Assembly (NCBI RefSeq): GCF_000299415.1
Contig: NZ_AMPG01000002.1
Span: 1,005,193 to 1,069,192 of the forward strand
From: Candidatus Microthrix parvicella Bio17-1
GTDB taxonomy: Bacteria > Actinomycetota > Acidimicrobiia > Acidimicrobiales > Microtrichaceae
DNA: 64,000 bases
Direction: 5' to 3'
Positions 53,256-60,734 of this stretch are shown in pieces. The notes below the pieces were generated by a model. It ran no database searches. It saw only the letters and a list, made by a program, of their open reading frames with translations, and was not told where the DNA came from. The position numbers and the translations under genes are program-made. Position 1 is the first letter of the stretch, and each line of letters opens with the position of its first letter.

Positions 53256-53773
53256 TAACTGCTCGATCACGTCCGGCGCGTTGGCCCGAAGCGAGGGGGA
53301 GTTGCCGCCCGTCTCGCCGGCCACCCGGTCGATCACCTCGCCGAACGAGGCAACCCCGTCGATGGCGGTGAGGATGAGCGCTGCCTCAGCGTTGAGAAGC
53401 ACCCCGCTGCCCGAGCTCTGGTCCACGGCGACGAGGTGTCCGTCCACCTCCGCCGTCAGGGCGCCGACGGGAAGCTCCAGCACGTCCTCCATTGAGACCG
53501 ATCGACGCTGCTGACCACTCACCCCTGACGCACCTCCCCGACGAGTGTACGAGCCTCCGCCCAGTCCGTTGCGCTGCTGGCTGCGTTGCCGAGGTCAGCC
53601 TCGAGGCGTTGGGTTCGGTCGCTGGGCGTGCCGGTCATGGACTGAGGCGGATCGGGTCATCGTCGTGGCAGCTACCGGTCCGCGTCATCAGAACAGGGAT
53701 GGCCGCCAAAGCTGATCGTCGCCGCTCCCCTACCGCGTGCGCCTGAGGAACAAGCCACGGTCAGATACCAGTG

Positions 53774-53785
53774 CCTGTGGGCTAA
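53774..53785 (+). promoter_or_regulatory. Conserved promoter-like motif before second antitoxin gene
   Basis: CCTGTGGGCTAA, identical to 44096-44107 and at the same ten-base distance from the ATG. Conservation of this block, while flanking bases differ, supports a core promoter for a short or leaderless transcript. Confidence 0.5.
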
Positions 53786-53794
53786 TTTGAGCAC

Positions 53795-54034
53795 ATGCGT
53801 CTGCACATATCGTTGGACGGCGACCTCGTCACAGAGCTCGACCGACGCGCTGGGACCCGCCAACGAAGCGCCTACATCGCGGCGGCACTTCGTCAAGCGC
53901 TCGAGGACGACCGGCGTTGGGAGGATGTGGAATCGGCCCTCGGTTCACGTCCCGATTCGGGGCACGCCTGGGACGACGACCCGGCCACATGGGTGCGCGC
54001 ACAACGTGAAGCCGACGGCCGGCGCGCCGGATAG
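53795..54034 (+). CDS. Ribbon-helix-helix antitoxin, toxin partner lost
   Basis: The product is 79 aa and closely similar to the antitoxin at 44117: MRLHISLDGDLVTELDRRAG then RQRSAYIAAALRQALEDDRR, with the acidic C-terminal half. It appears intact, but the toxin gene that starts on its stop codon is deleted internally. It may persist as an orphan regulator or as an antidote to the toxin of the 44-kb module. Confidence 0.82.
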   Translation: MRLHISLDGDLVTELDRRAGTRQRSAYIAAALRQALEDDRRWEDVESALGSRPDSGHAWDDDPATWVRAQREADGRRAG

Positions 54035-54135
54035 TGGCGCGAGTGTGCTCGACTCGACCGTGCTCATCCGCTTTCGTGACCACAGCAAACGTGCAGGACT
54101 TCCCCATGAGCGAGCTGCGGGTCGAAGCCTGGCAG
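54034..54135 (+). pseudogene. VapC-type toxin remnant with internal deletion
   Basis: The first codons match the intact toxin at 44356 apart from an early frameshift, reading DSTVLIR in the shifted frame. Then roughly 90 codons are missing, and the sequence resumes with TTANVQDFPMSELRVEAWQ, the exact C-terminus. The deletion removes the central acidic residues, so no toxin activity is possible. Confidence 0.82.
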
Positions 54136-54200
54136 AGGAGAACTCTTTCTGCGCAGCAAGGGGCCCTGTCTGCTGTCCAGCACGTCGCACTCCTTCAGCT

Positions 54201-54596
54201 TTGGAGCGCTACAATCTGCAGGAACGAGCCAACGAGCTGTTGGGAAAGAAGGGGGGCACGACCTTGATGGAACTGCTCCCACCGGTCGGTTGGGCCGATG
54301 TTGCAACCAAGAACGACCTCGACGTCCAGACCGCCTTGCTCGACGCCAAGCTCTCGCTGCTCCGCTCCGACCTCGACACCCAGCTCTCTGGGCTTCGGTC
54401 GGACCTGGAGACCAAAACCTCCGGGCTTCGGTCCGACCTCGAGCACAAGACGTCCGGGCTTCGGTCTGATTTTCAAGCGGAACTGGAGTCAGGACTCCGT
54501 CGACTTGAGAGCAGGATGTTCACCGCGTTCCTGATGCTGATCGGTGTGCTGGCCACGATGGCTGGGCTCTTGGTCGCCGTCCTGCTGCGGGCTTAG
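54201..54596 (+). CDS. Coiled-coil protein with 11-residue repeats and C-terminal membrane helix
   Basis: About 131 aa from TTG 54201; ATG 54267 with a GGGGGG run upstream is the alternative, giving 109 aa. LMELLPPVGWADVATKNDL matches the start of the protein at 43380. The repeats here are SGLRSDLETKT, SGLRSDLEHKT and SGLRSDFQAEL, hendecads with different sequence but the same period. A transmembrane helix closes the protein (FLMLIGVLATMAGLLVAVLL). The N-terminus is a little shorter than in the relative. Function unknown; again it follows an antitoxin gene. Confidence 0.68.
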   Translation: MERYNLQERANELLGKKGGTTLMELLPPVGWADVATKNDLDVQTALLDAKLSLLRSDLDTQLSGLRSDLETKTSGLRSDLEHKTSGLRSDFQAELESGLRRLESRMFTAFLMLIGVLATMAGLLVAVLLRA

Positions 54597-54637
54597 CTCG
54601 CAACCGACTCCGTCGCATCTACAGGCCGGCGCCCCAG

Positions 54638-55801
54638 TTAGACGAGCTGAGTACTGACACGTGCGACCGCCTGGTGGGCGTCGCCGTGGATCAACCGCTC
54701 GACCGGAACCGTTGCTGCCAGATCACACACCGCGTCCAGCGCCGCCTGCCCGGCTCGAGCCAAATTGAGCGTGTTGGCCAGCAACTCGACCACGGCCTCG
54801 TGGGGTTCCAAGCGCTGCACCGTCACCTCGGCACCCTCTTGATAGGTGGGTAGCACCACCCGGCTGATCGGGCCGACGTCGCCGTCCAAGCGGGTGACGT
54901 CGGCGTTGATATCGGCCGGATCGAGATCGGCGCTGTCGCTCTCGGGCAGGTTGAGCACCGCTCGGCTCGACGGGTCGATCGCCAGTCGCTTCGGGTAGCC
55001 GACCGCCACCAGCGAGCCGGGCCGCACGCCGATCGCCTCGTCGCCCAGGTAATCCCATCCGGCGGCCACAAATGCGCCGGTCAGCGTGGACTTGCCGTTG
55101 CCCGACGGTGCGGGCAGCAGCACCAGGTCCCCATCGGGCGAGCGCACGGCCCCGGCGTGAAACGCCGCACAACTATGGGTCCACACCGCGTACTCGTTGA
55201 CCACCGACGTCAGCTGGCGCAGGCACGCCTCCCGGCTGGGAAAGCGCCACTCGTAGTCGGTGACCAGCACCAACTCTCCGTCCTCGGTCTCGTGTGCGTC
55301 GAAGAACATCGTCGGCTTCTCGGCATCGGTCCCAGTGCCGAGAAACGTGTCGAGGGCCTCCAACACGTCGGCGTCGGGGCCACGCAGCGCGATGTTGTGA
55401 TCGATCACCGGGTGGACTCTGCCGGTCACCACGTTGTCGGTCACAGCGCCGTCGGGAGCGTCGTTGTCGGATGCGCTCTCGCCTTCGGCTTCGCCCTCGG
55501 TCGAACCGACCGGCGGCTTGGGAGCGTCGAAGGCCTCGTCCCGACCGACGAGCCCCAACTCGGTGAGCATGTCCAGGCCCGCCGTGACGTCGGCCGCCAC
55601 ATCGGCCCGGTCAACGCCGGCGCCGTCCGCCCAGTCGGTGACGGCGGCATCGACATCGGCCTCACCATCGCACGCCGCCAGCAAGGCGCCGGCGGTGGCG
55701 TTCAGCTGGTGGGCGGTCTCGGTGATCAGGTCGTAGGCCACAGCGCGGTCACCCATGGGGGACACCAGCACGCCGGGGGAACGCTGCGGGAACGTCGGCA
55801 T
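54638..55801 (-). CDS. PqqD-HprK-like kinase fusion, intact
   Basis: The product is 387 aa. Residues about 10-95 are PqqD-like (GVLVSPMGDRAVAYDLITET, HQLNATAGALLAACDGEADV). An acidic linker rich in Glu, Asp and Ser follows (about 108-130). The kinase half has FHAGAV, the P-loop APSGNGKST near residue 237, then YLGDEAIGV and AVGYPKRLAID. It is the only uninterrupted P-loop kinase with an N-terminal PqqD domain in the window. It should bind a leader or Tat-protein segment and phosphorylate it. The gene downstream in locus C order is separated by antitoxin genes, so it may have its own promoter. Confidence 0.82.
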   Translation of the reverse strand: MPTFPQRSPGVLVSPMGDRAVAYDLITETAHQLNATAGALLAACDGEADVDAAVTDWADGAGVDRADVAADVTAGLDMLTELGLVGRDEAFDAPKPPVGSTEGEAEGESASDNDAPDGAVTDNVVTGRVHPVIDHNIALRGPDADVLEALDTFLGTGTDAEKPTMFFDAHETEDGELVLVTDYEWRFPSREACLRQLTSVVNEYAVWTHSCAAFHAGAVRSPDGDLVLLPAPSGNGKSTLTGAFVAAGWDYLGDEAIGVRPGSLVAVGYPKRLAIDPSSRAVLNLPESDSADLDPADINADVTRLDGDVGPISRVVLPTYQEGAEVTVQRLEPHEAVVELLANTLNLARAGQAALDAVCDLAATVPVERLIHGDAHQAVARVSTQLV

Positions 55802-55811
55802 CCGGGTGAGG

Positions 55812-56522
55812 CTAGTTGTCCTCTGGGCGAGCCCTGGATTGCGGCTGCTGGCCCGGGGCCACCGCCATGACGAGCAGCGCAGCGGTGAGGCCCATCGCCG
55901 ACAGCATCACCGCCACCACCACGCTCTGACGCATGATCACCCGTGACAGCGGCACCGACAGCATCAGCTGCGTCGCCACCACCGCGCTCCAGCCGACCGG
56001 CGACAGCCTGGTGCGGCGAAACCCGTCCACGATCGGCGCGGCCGCCACCACGCCGATGGCGCTGACGGTGGCCAGCGCCGCACCCCACCCAGCCGAGCCC
56101 ACCCACACCGAGCCGAGCACGGCGACCCCCAGTGCAACGGTGCCGGCCGGCCCGACCGGGCGTCGTCCCACTGCCAACGCCAGCGCCAGCGGGGCGAGCA
56201 CTGCCCCCGCCGCCAGGGCCGGCTCGGTGTCGGGAACCGACGCCCACACCCCCACCAGGCTGACGACGGTCAGGGGAGCCGCCCACTCCCCCAGCGGATG
56301 GAGCCGGTCGGTGTCATCCGCCCACGCCACCACCAGCACAGCGACCACCAGCCAGGGCCACCGTCGGGGGTCGTTCCACGCACCGAGGACGGCTCCGGTC
56401 AGCCCGGCCAAAGCCACCAACCGGCGTTGCACGAGCGGCGGCGCCACGCGGCTGGCCAGCGCCCACACCAGCCCCGCTCCCACCGCCCACGCCGCCAGCA
56501 CCAGGTGGTAGCGCTCGATCAC
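55812..56522 (-). CDS. Multi-spanning membrane protein, unknown function
   Basis: About 236 aa from GTG 56522, which overlaps the stop of the small upstream gene (GTGA at 56519-56522). Seven or so hydrophobic segments are visible (LVLAAWAVGAGLVWALA, VALAGLTGAVLGAW, PWLVVAVLVVAWADDTDRLH, LALALAVG, VALGVAVLGSVWVG, ALATVSAIGVVAA, VVVAVMLSAMGLTAALLVMA). The WADDTDRLHPLGEW loop recalls the acidic sites of polyprenyl-phosphate glycosyltransferases of the MraY/WecA type, but the other motifs are absent. It is ten bases from the kinase gene on the same strand. Confidence 0.6.
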   Translation of the reverse strand: MIERYHLVLAAWAVGAGLVWALASRVAPPLVQRRLVALAGLTGAVLGAWNDPRRWPWLVVAVLVVAWADDTDRLHPLGEWAAPLTVVSLVGVWASVPDTEPALAAGAVLAPLALALAVGRRPVGPAGTVALGVAVLGSVWVGSAGWGAALATVSAIGVVAAAPIVDGFRRTRLSPVGWSAVVATQLMLSVPLSRVIMRQSVVVAVMLSAMGLTAALLVMAVAPGQQPQSRARPEDN

Positions 56523-56704
56523 CGTAAGCGGCCCAGCCAGAGGCTCTCGGCAAAGCTGAACAACGCGACGACGGCGACGAAGCTCACCACGCACACCAGC
56601 ACGTACAGCGCTACCGTCTTCATCCTGCGAAACCCACCCGACAGCCACGGCCGCTGCAGCGGCTCGGCGTGCGGCTTGCCGGACGCATCTTCTTCAACCG
56701 GCAT
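56519..56704 (-). CDS. Small single-pass membrane protein
   Basis: The product is 61 aa: a charged N-terminus (MPVEEDASGKPHAEPLQR) and one transmembrane helix (VALYVLVCVVSFVAVVALF) ending SLWLGRLR. It is coupled to the membrane protein downstream by a four-base overlap. No family recognised. Its start is divergent from the aminotransferase gene. Confidence 0.55.
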   Translation of the reverse strand: MPVEEDASGKPHAEPLQRPWLSGGFRRMKTVALYVLVCVVSFVAVVALFSFAESLWLGRLR

Positions 56705-56744
56705 GGATCGGACCATACTCGCCCAGGCGCGTACCATCTTCGGC

Positions 56745-57875
56745 GTGACGCGCATCTTTCTTTCGGCCCCCGACGTTCGCCAACCCGAGAAAGACCTGCT
56801 GATGGCGGCGGTCGACTCCGGGTGGGCGGCACCGGCCGGACCCGATCTGGCCGCGTTCGAAAGCGAGATCGCTGCGGTCACCGGCGTCGGGCATGCCGTG
56901 GCACTCTCCAGCGGCACCGCTGCGCTGCACCTGGCGCTGCACGCCCTTGGGGTCGGCGAGGGCGACGAGGTGATCGTGTCGACCTTCACGTTCGCGGCAT
57001 CCGCCAACGCCGTGGCCTACGTGGGGGCCACGCCGGTGTTCGTCGACTCCTCGGCCGCCGATTGGAACCTCGACCCCGAACTGCTCGAGCAGGCCCTGGC
57101 CGAGCGCGCCGCTGCGGATCGCCTGCCGGCCGCAGTGATCTCGGTCGATCTGTACGGCCAGCCCGCTGACTACCGGCGGATCGAGCCGATCTGCGAGCGC
57201 TACGGCGTGCCGCTGATCGAGGACGCCGCCGAGTCGCTCGGTTCATCGCTTGCCGGCCGCCCGGGCGGGTCGTTCGGCCGGGTTGCAGCGCTCTCCTTCA
57301 ACGGCAACAAGCTGATCACCACCTCCGGGGGCGGCATGCTGGTCGGCGCCGACGAGACGCTGATCGAACGGGCACGGTTCCTCTCCACCCAGGCCAAGGA
57401 GCCGGCGCCTCACTACGAACACCACGAGATCGGGTTCAACTACCGGCTGTCCAACCTGCTGGCGGCCTTCGGGCGGGGTCAGCTGTCCACCCTGGACGAG
57501 CGCATCGCCCGGCGACGCTGGTACTTCGACCGCTACGTCGAGGTGCTGGGCAACGTGTCAGGGGTGACCTTCCAGCCGGAGATCGACGACGGGTTCTGCA
57601 ACCGCTGGCTGACCTGTGCGTTGATCGACCCAGCGCTCGCCGGCTTCAGCTCCGCCGACCTGCGTGAGCACCTCGATGCCGACGAGATCGAGTCCCGGCC
57701 CACCTGGAAGCCGATGCACCAGCAGCGCTCGTTTGCCGGCGTCCCGACCGTGCTCAACGGCACGGCCGACCGGCTGTTCGACCACGGCATCTGCCTCCCC
57801 AGCGGCAGCGGCATGACCGACGACGACTTCGACCGGGTGCTGACCTCGATCGACACGTTCCTCACCCGCGTCTGA
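56745..57875 (+). CDS. DegT/DnrJ/EryC1/StrS-type aminotransferase
   Basis: About 376 aa from GTG 56745 (MTRIFLSAPDVRQPEKDLL); ATG 56703 is the alternative. The PLP lysine lies in SFNGNKLITTSGGGML, with VALSSGTAALHLALHALGVG and VPLIEDAAESLGSSLAG as the cofactor-binding parts. These enzymes make amino sugars from nucleotide-linked keto sugars, for example for glycoprotein or O-antigen glycans. It fits the glycan theme of the first 14 kb. Confidence 0.92.
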   Translation: MTRIFLSAPDVRQPEKDLLMAAVDSGWAAPAGPDLAAFESEIAAVTGVGHAVALSSGTAALHLALHALGVGEGDEVIVSTFTFAASANAVAYVGATPVFVDSSAADWNLDPELLEQALAERAAADRLPAAVISVDLYGQPADYRRIEPICERYGVPLIEDAAESLGSSLAGRPGGSFGRVAALSFNGNKLITTSGGGMLVGADETLIERARFLSTQAKEPAPHYEHHEIGFNYRLSNLLAAFGRGQLSTLDERIARRRWYFDRYVEVLGNVSGVTFQPEIDDGFCNRWLTCALIDPALAGFSSADLREHLDADEIESRPTWKPMHQQRSFAGVPTVLNGTADRLFDHGICLPSGSGMTDDDFDRVLTSIDTFLTRV

Positions 57876-57904
57876 CCAAACCCTGAAATTTTCGCAACTA
57901 CCCG

Positions 57905-57933
57905 TTGACGGTCGAACGCATGTTCGTTATCAT
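57905..57933 (+). promoter_or_regulatory. SOS (LexA-type) promoter of DUF222/HNH pseudogene
   Basis: TTGACG at 57905-57910 and TATCAT at 57928-57933 with a 17-base spacer form a sigma-70-like promoter. The spacer holds TCGAACGCATGTTCGT (57912-57927), an actinobacterial LexA box with CGAAC-N4-GTTCG symmetry. LexA binding would block the promoter directly. DUF222/13E12-type genes in mycobacteria are known to be DNA-damage inducible. Confidence 0.75.
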
Positions 57934-58115
57934 GGTGTGTAGGTCATCGCAGGACCGGTCAATCCCGTCGGGCTGAGATCGGGTGGGAAGCCACGGGATA
58001 CGCAGGCCGTGATGGTTGGGGTGTTGTCCAAGCGGACGCTTGGGCGGCGCCGTCAAGGTGCGAAGCGCGCCCCTTCGTGTGGGGTTGCTGGCTCCTTTGG
58101 GGGAGGTGAACATCC

Positions 58116-59200
58116 ATGGTCGAAACGATGACGGTAGACGGCTCGGCAGCCAACAGCTCCGCATGCACGGCGGGAGGCGGCAAAGGCGCTGGAGTCCGAG
58201 ACGCTGGAGTCCGAGACGCTGGCTGTTTGTGCGGTGGCCTTTCGGTCGATTCGGTTGTGGCGGGGTTGGACGTGGCGGCGTTGAAGGCCGAGATCGCTGC
58301 GCTGTCCAGAGTGGACGCGTTGGTGGTGGCCCGCCGTTCGGCGGTGGTGGCCGAACTGGCTCGCCGCGACGGCGACGTGGCCGAACAGTTGCGCAAGTCG
58401 GGCAACATGTCGGGCCGGCAAGCCCGCAAGGCCGCCAAAACAGCCGGCGGTCTGGCACGCTTGCCGAAGACCCGTGAAGCGTTGGAACGCGGCGAGATCG
58501 GCGCCGGGCAGGCCGAAGCGTTGGCGTCTCGGATGGACAAGCCCGAACAGGCACGCAACGTTCGCGACAACGAGGACGCCCTCTTGGAGAAGGCCAAGTG
58601 CCAGGACGTCGACGAGTTCGCCCGCACGATGCGCCAAGAGGACATTGATGGGTCACCCGATGGTGGCAACACCCACGCTCAACGCCAGCGTCAGTCCCGT
58701 TAGGCGTCGATGTGGATCGACGACGACACCGGCATGCACCACCTGTTCGCCCAATTCGACCCGGTCACCGGCGCCCGCATCTCCACCCAACTCGCTGCGA
58801 TGACCGACCAACTGTGGCGAGCCGAGCACCTGCCCGGCCGATCCCGACACAACAAGCGAGCGGTCGCCCAACGCCGCGCCGACGCCCTCGAAGCGCTCAT
58901 CTGCCAAACTCTCGCCGCCACCAAAAATCGCACCACCAAGAACGGCAGCGCCAGCAACGGCAAGAACGGCAGCGCCAGCAACGGCAAGAACGGCAGCACC
59001 GGAAGCAGCCACAGCACCGGCGGCACGCACGGCACCACCACCAACTGCACTGGCGCCAGTGACTCGGCGACAAGCACGACCGCCTCGCCGCCCGAACCGC
59101 CCGATGCCCCAGGCGACACATCCGCCGGTCAGCCCAATCTCAACTCTGGTTCGACCGACGGACCGACACCCACCCCTCGGCGCGGCTCTGCCGCTTCCGC
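58116..59200 (+). pseudogene. DUF222/HNH-family (13E12-type) gene with in-frame stop and lost 3' end
   Basis: It starts at ATG 58116 after GGGGGAGG. The N-terminal part reads VVAGLDVAALKAEIAALS, SAVVAELARRDGDVAEQLRK and MSGRQARKAAKTAG, typical of DUF222. A TAG at 58701-58703 stops it, but the same frame continues with SMWIDDDTGMHHLFAQFDPV and QLWRAEHLP and so on. The HNH nuclease part at the 3' end is absent, replaced by low-complexity repeats (24-bp units at 58938-58997) and recombinase sequence. Two 15-bp direct repeats also occur near the start (58188-58217). It is inactive as a nuclease. Confidence 0.8.
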
Positions 59201-59372
59201 ATGCCAGGCCGAAGCCTGCGCCTCAGCCGCATCGGGCACCCGACAGCACCCCACACCGCAGCCATGCGTCTCCTCCACGCCAGCGTCGACATCGCCACAA
59301 TCGCCCTCTGGCTCGGACACGAAAGCATCGAAACAACCGGGATCTACCTCCACGCCCTATGCCGACCCCTCG
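59201..59372 (+). pseudogene. Tyrosine recombinase C-terminal fragment
   Basis: The plus strand reads HTAAMRLLHASVDIATIALW, then LGHESIETTGIYLHA, which is the end of a tyrosine recombinase with the second catalytic His and the nucleophilic Tyr. Nothing upstream continues it. It abuts the left end of the RIT element, so either the element inserted into an older recombinase gene or this is the remnant of an earlier copy. Confidence 0.8.
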
Positions 59373-59460
59373 ACTATGCCGACTTGTGCTGTGCGCGGTC
59401 GGCGTTTCCCGGGTGGCAGGGGGTGTTTGATCTGGTGTGGGGTGTGGTGCTCGGCATAGT
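59373..59460. repeat. RIT left terminal repeat
   Basis: ACTATGCCGA at 59373-59382 and TCGGCATAGT at 59451-59460 bracket about 68 bases rich in G and T. The right-end block, reverse complemented, has the same order and similar spacing. These paired motifs probably are the recombinase-binding sites. Confidence 0.7.
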
Positions 59461-59525
59461 TGCGGTCTGACGTTGAGGCTTTCCCGGTCGGAGCCGTCCG
59501 GTTCCGTGGAACAAGGAGGAAGCCG

Positions 59526-60734
59526 ATGGGCACCAATTCATGGACGTGTGGCGATTCGCCGCTGACATCGTTCGCCGCTGATTATCGGGAAGCGCTGGTC
59601 GGGTTGGGCTACAGGCCCGGCCCGGTTGAACAGCGCTTGGCGGAGATGGGGTGGCTGAGCTGCTGGATGGCCGACGAGGGCCTTGCCGTGGACGAGTTGA
59701 CCGTGGGTCGGGTCGACGAGTTCGTTGACACCTGTGCTGGTCTGGGGCGTCGGATCCCGTCGAGGCGGCCGTTGCTGGAGGTGTTGGTCGTGTTGTTGCG
59801 TCGTGTCGGCTGTGCTCCTGAGGCGGCGGTGGCCGAACCGACACCGACGGAGGAACTGCTCGATCGTTACGCCGTCTATCTGACCCGAGAGCGTGGGCTG
59901 GCACCATCGACGGTGGACCGCTACGTGCGGATGGCCAAGGTCTTTCTGACCGAACGAGCGGCCCGTGTTGGGGGCACAGGGGCCGAGGGCCTCGAGGCAG
60001 CCGACGTGTTCACCTATCTGCTCGATTCGTGTGGTCGCCTCAGCGTGGCGTCGGCGAAACGCGAGGCGGGCGATCTTCGGTCGTTGCTGCGGTTCTTGTA
60101 TTGGGACCGGATCATCGAGGTCGATTTGGGGACGGCCATGCCTCCCGTCGCGGGCTGGCGTAACACCGGGATTCCACAGAGCGTGTCACCGGTCGAGGTG
60201 AGGGCGTTGCTCGACGGCTGTGATCGGAGCAGGTCCGGCGGCCGGCGTGACTTCGCGATCTTGACGCTCGTTGCCCGTCTCGGGCTTCGCGCGTGCGAGG
60301 TCGCCCGTTTGGAGCTGGACGATATCGACTGGCGTGCCGGAGAGATCATGGTGCGGGGCAAGGGCCGTCGTGTCGACCGGCTACCGATTCCCGCCGATGT
60401 TGGGCAAGCACTGGTCGGATATCTCCAACAGGGCCGACCGGCCAGCAACGAGCGACACGTGTTCCTGACTGTGCGTGCGCCTCACGTGCCCATCCGTGCG
60501 TGCTTGCTCACCAAGGTTGTCTACCGGGCGTGCGGTCGTGCCGGGGTGAATCGGGTGGGTCCACACCGGCTACGACACGGTCTTGCCGCCGACCTGCTCG
60601 CCCATGGAGCCAAACTGGTTGAGGTCAGCCAGGTGTTACGTCACCGGGATCTGGCCACCACCGCCATCTACGCCAAAGTCGATTTCGTCAGGTTGGCTCA
60701 GGTCGCCCAGCCTTGGCCGGGAGCCCGACGATGA
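59526..60734 (+). CDS. RIT tyrosine recombinase 1
   Basis: About 402 aa from ATG 59526, which has AAGGAGG nearby upstream. An N-terminal SAM-like core-binding domain (LLDRYAVYLTRERGLAPSTV) precedes the catalytic domain: first Arg in ARLGLRACEVARLELDDI, Lys in MVRGKGRRVDRLPI, H-x-x-R in GPHRLRHGLAADLL, second His in QVLRHRDLATTAIYA with Tyr. All catalytic residues are visible. The stop overlaps the next start by four bases. Confidence 0.92.
   Translation: MGTNSWTCGDSPLTSFAADYREALVGLGYRPGPVEQRLAEMGWLSCWMADEGLAVDELTVGRVDEFVDTCAGLGRRIPSRRPLLEVLVVLLRRVGCAPEAAVAEPTPTEELLDRYAVYLTRERGLAPSTVDRYVRMAKVFLTERAARVGGTGAEGLEAADVFTYLLDSCGRLSVASAKREAGDLRSLLRFLYWDRIIEVDLGTAMPPVAGWRNTGIPQSVSPVEVRALLDGCDRSRSGGRRDFAILTLVARLGLRACEVARLELDDIDWRAGEIMVRGKGRRVDRLPIPADVGQALVGYLQQGRPASNERHVFLTVRAPHVPIRACLLTKVVYRACGRAGVNRVGPHRLRHGLAADLLAHGAKLVEVSQVLRHRDLATTAIYAKVDFVRLAQVAQPWPGARR

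Larger units (their letters stand above)
50324..53522 (-). pseudogene. PqqD-HprK-like kinase fusion interrupted by IS1634-like element
   Basis: The 5' part (53522-53256) is a PqqD-like domain (MEDVLELPVGALTAEVDGHL, VLLNAEAALILTAIDGVASF). The 3' part (51301-50324) is the kinase with FHAGAV, P-loop FGDSGSGKST, then YLTDEVGLV and LPYPKALDL. Dropping the IS and one TAACT copy joins them as VIEQ-LLDQGLLRYVGD in one frame, 414 aa. The layout is the same as the intact fusion at 54638. Today the N-terminal piece stops at GFRS inside the IS; the kinase piece has no native start. Confidence 0.9.

Noticed and set aside
53238..53522. Stand-alone small PqqD protein
   Set aside because: Its last five codons lie in the IS1634-like end; it is the 5' part of the interrupted PqqD-kinase gene.
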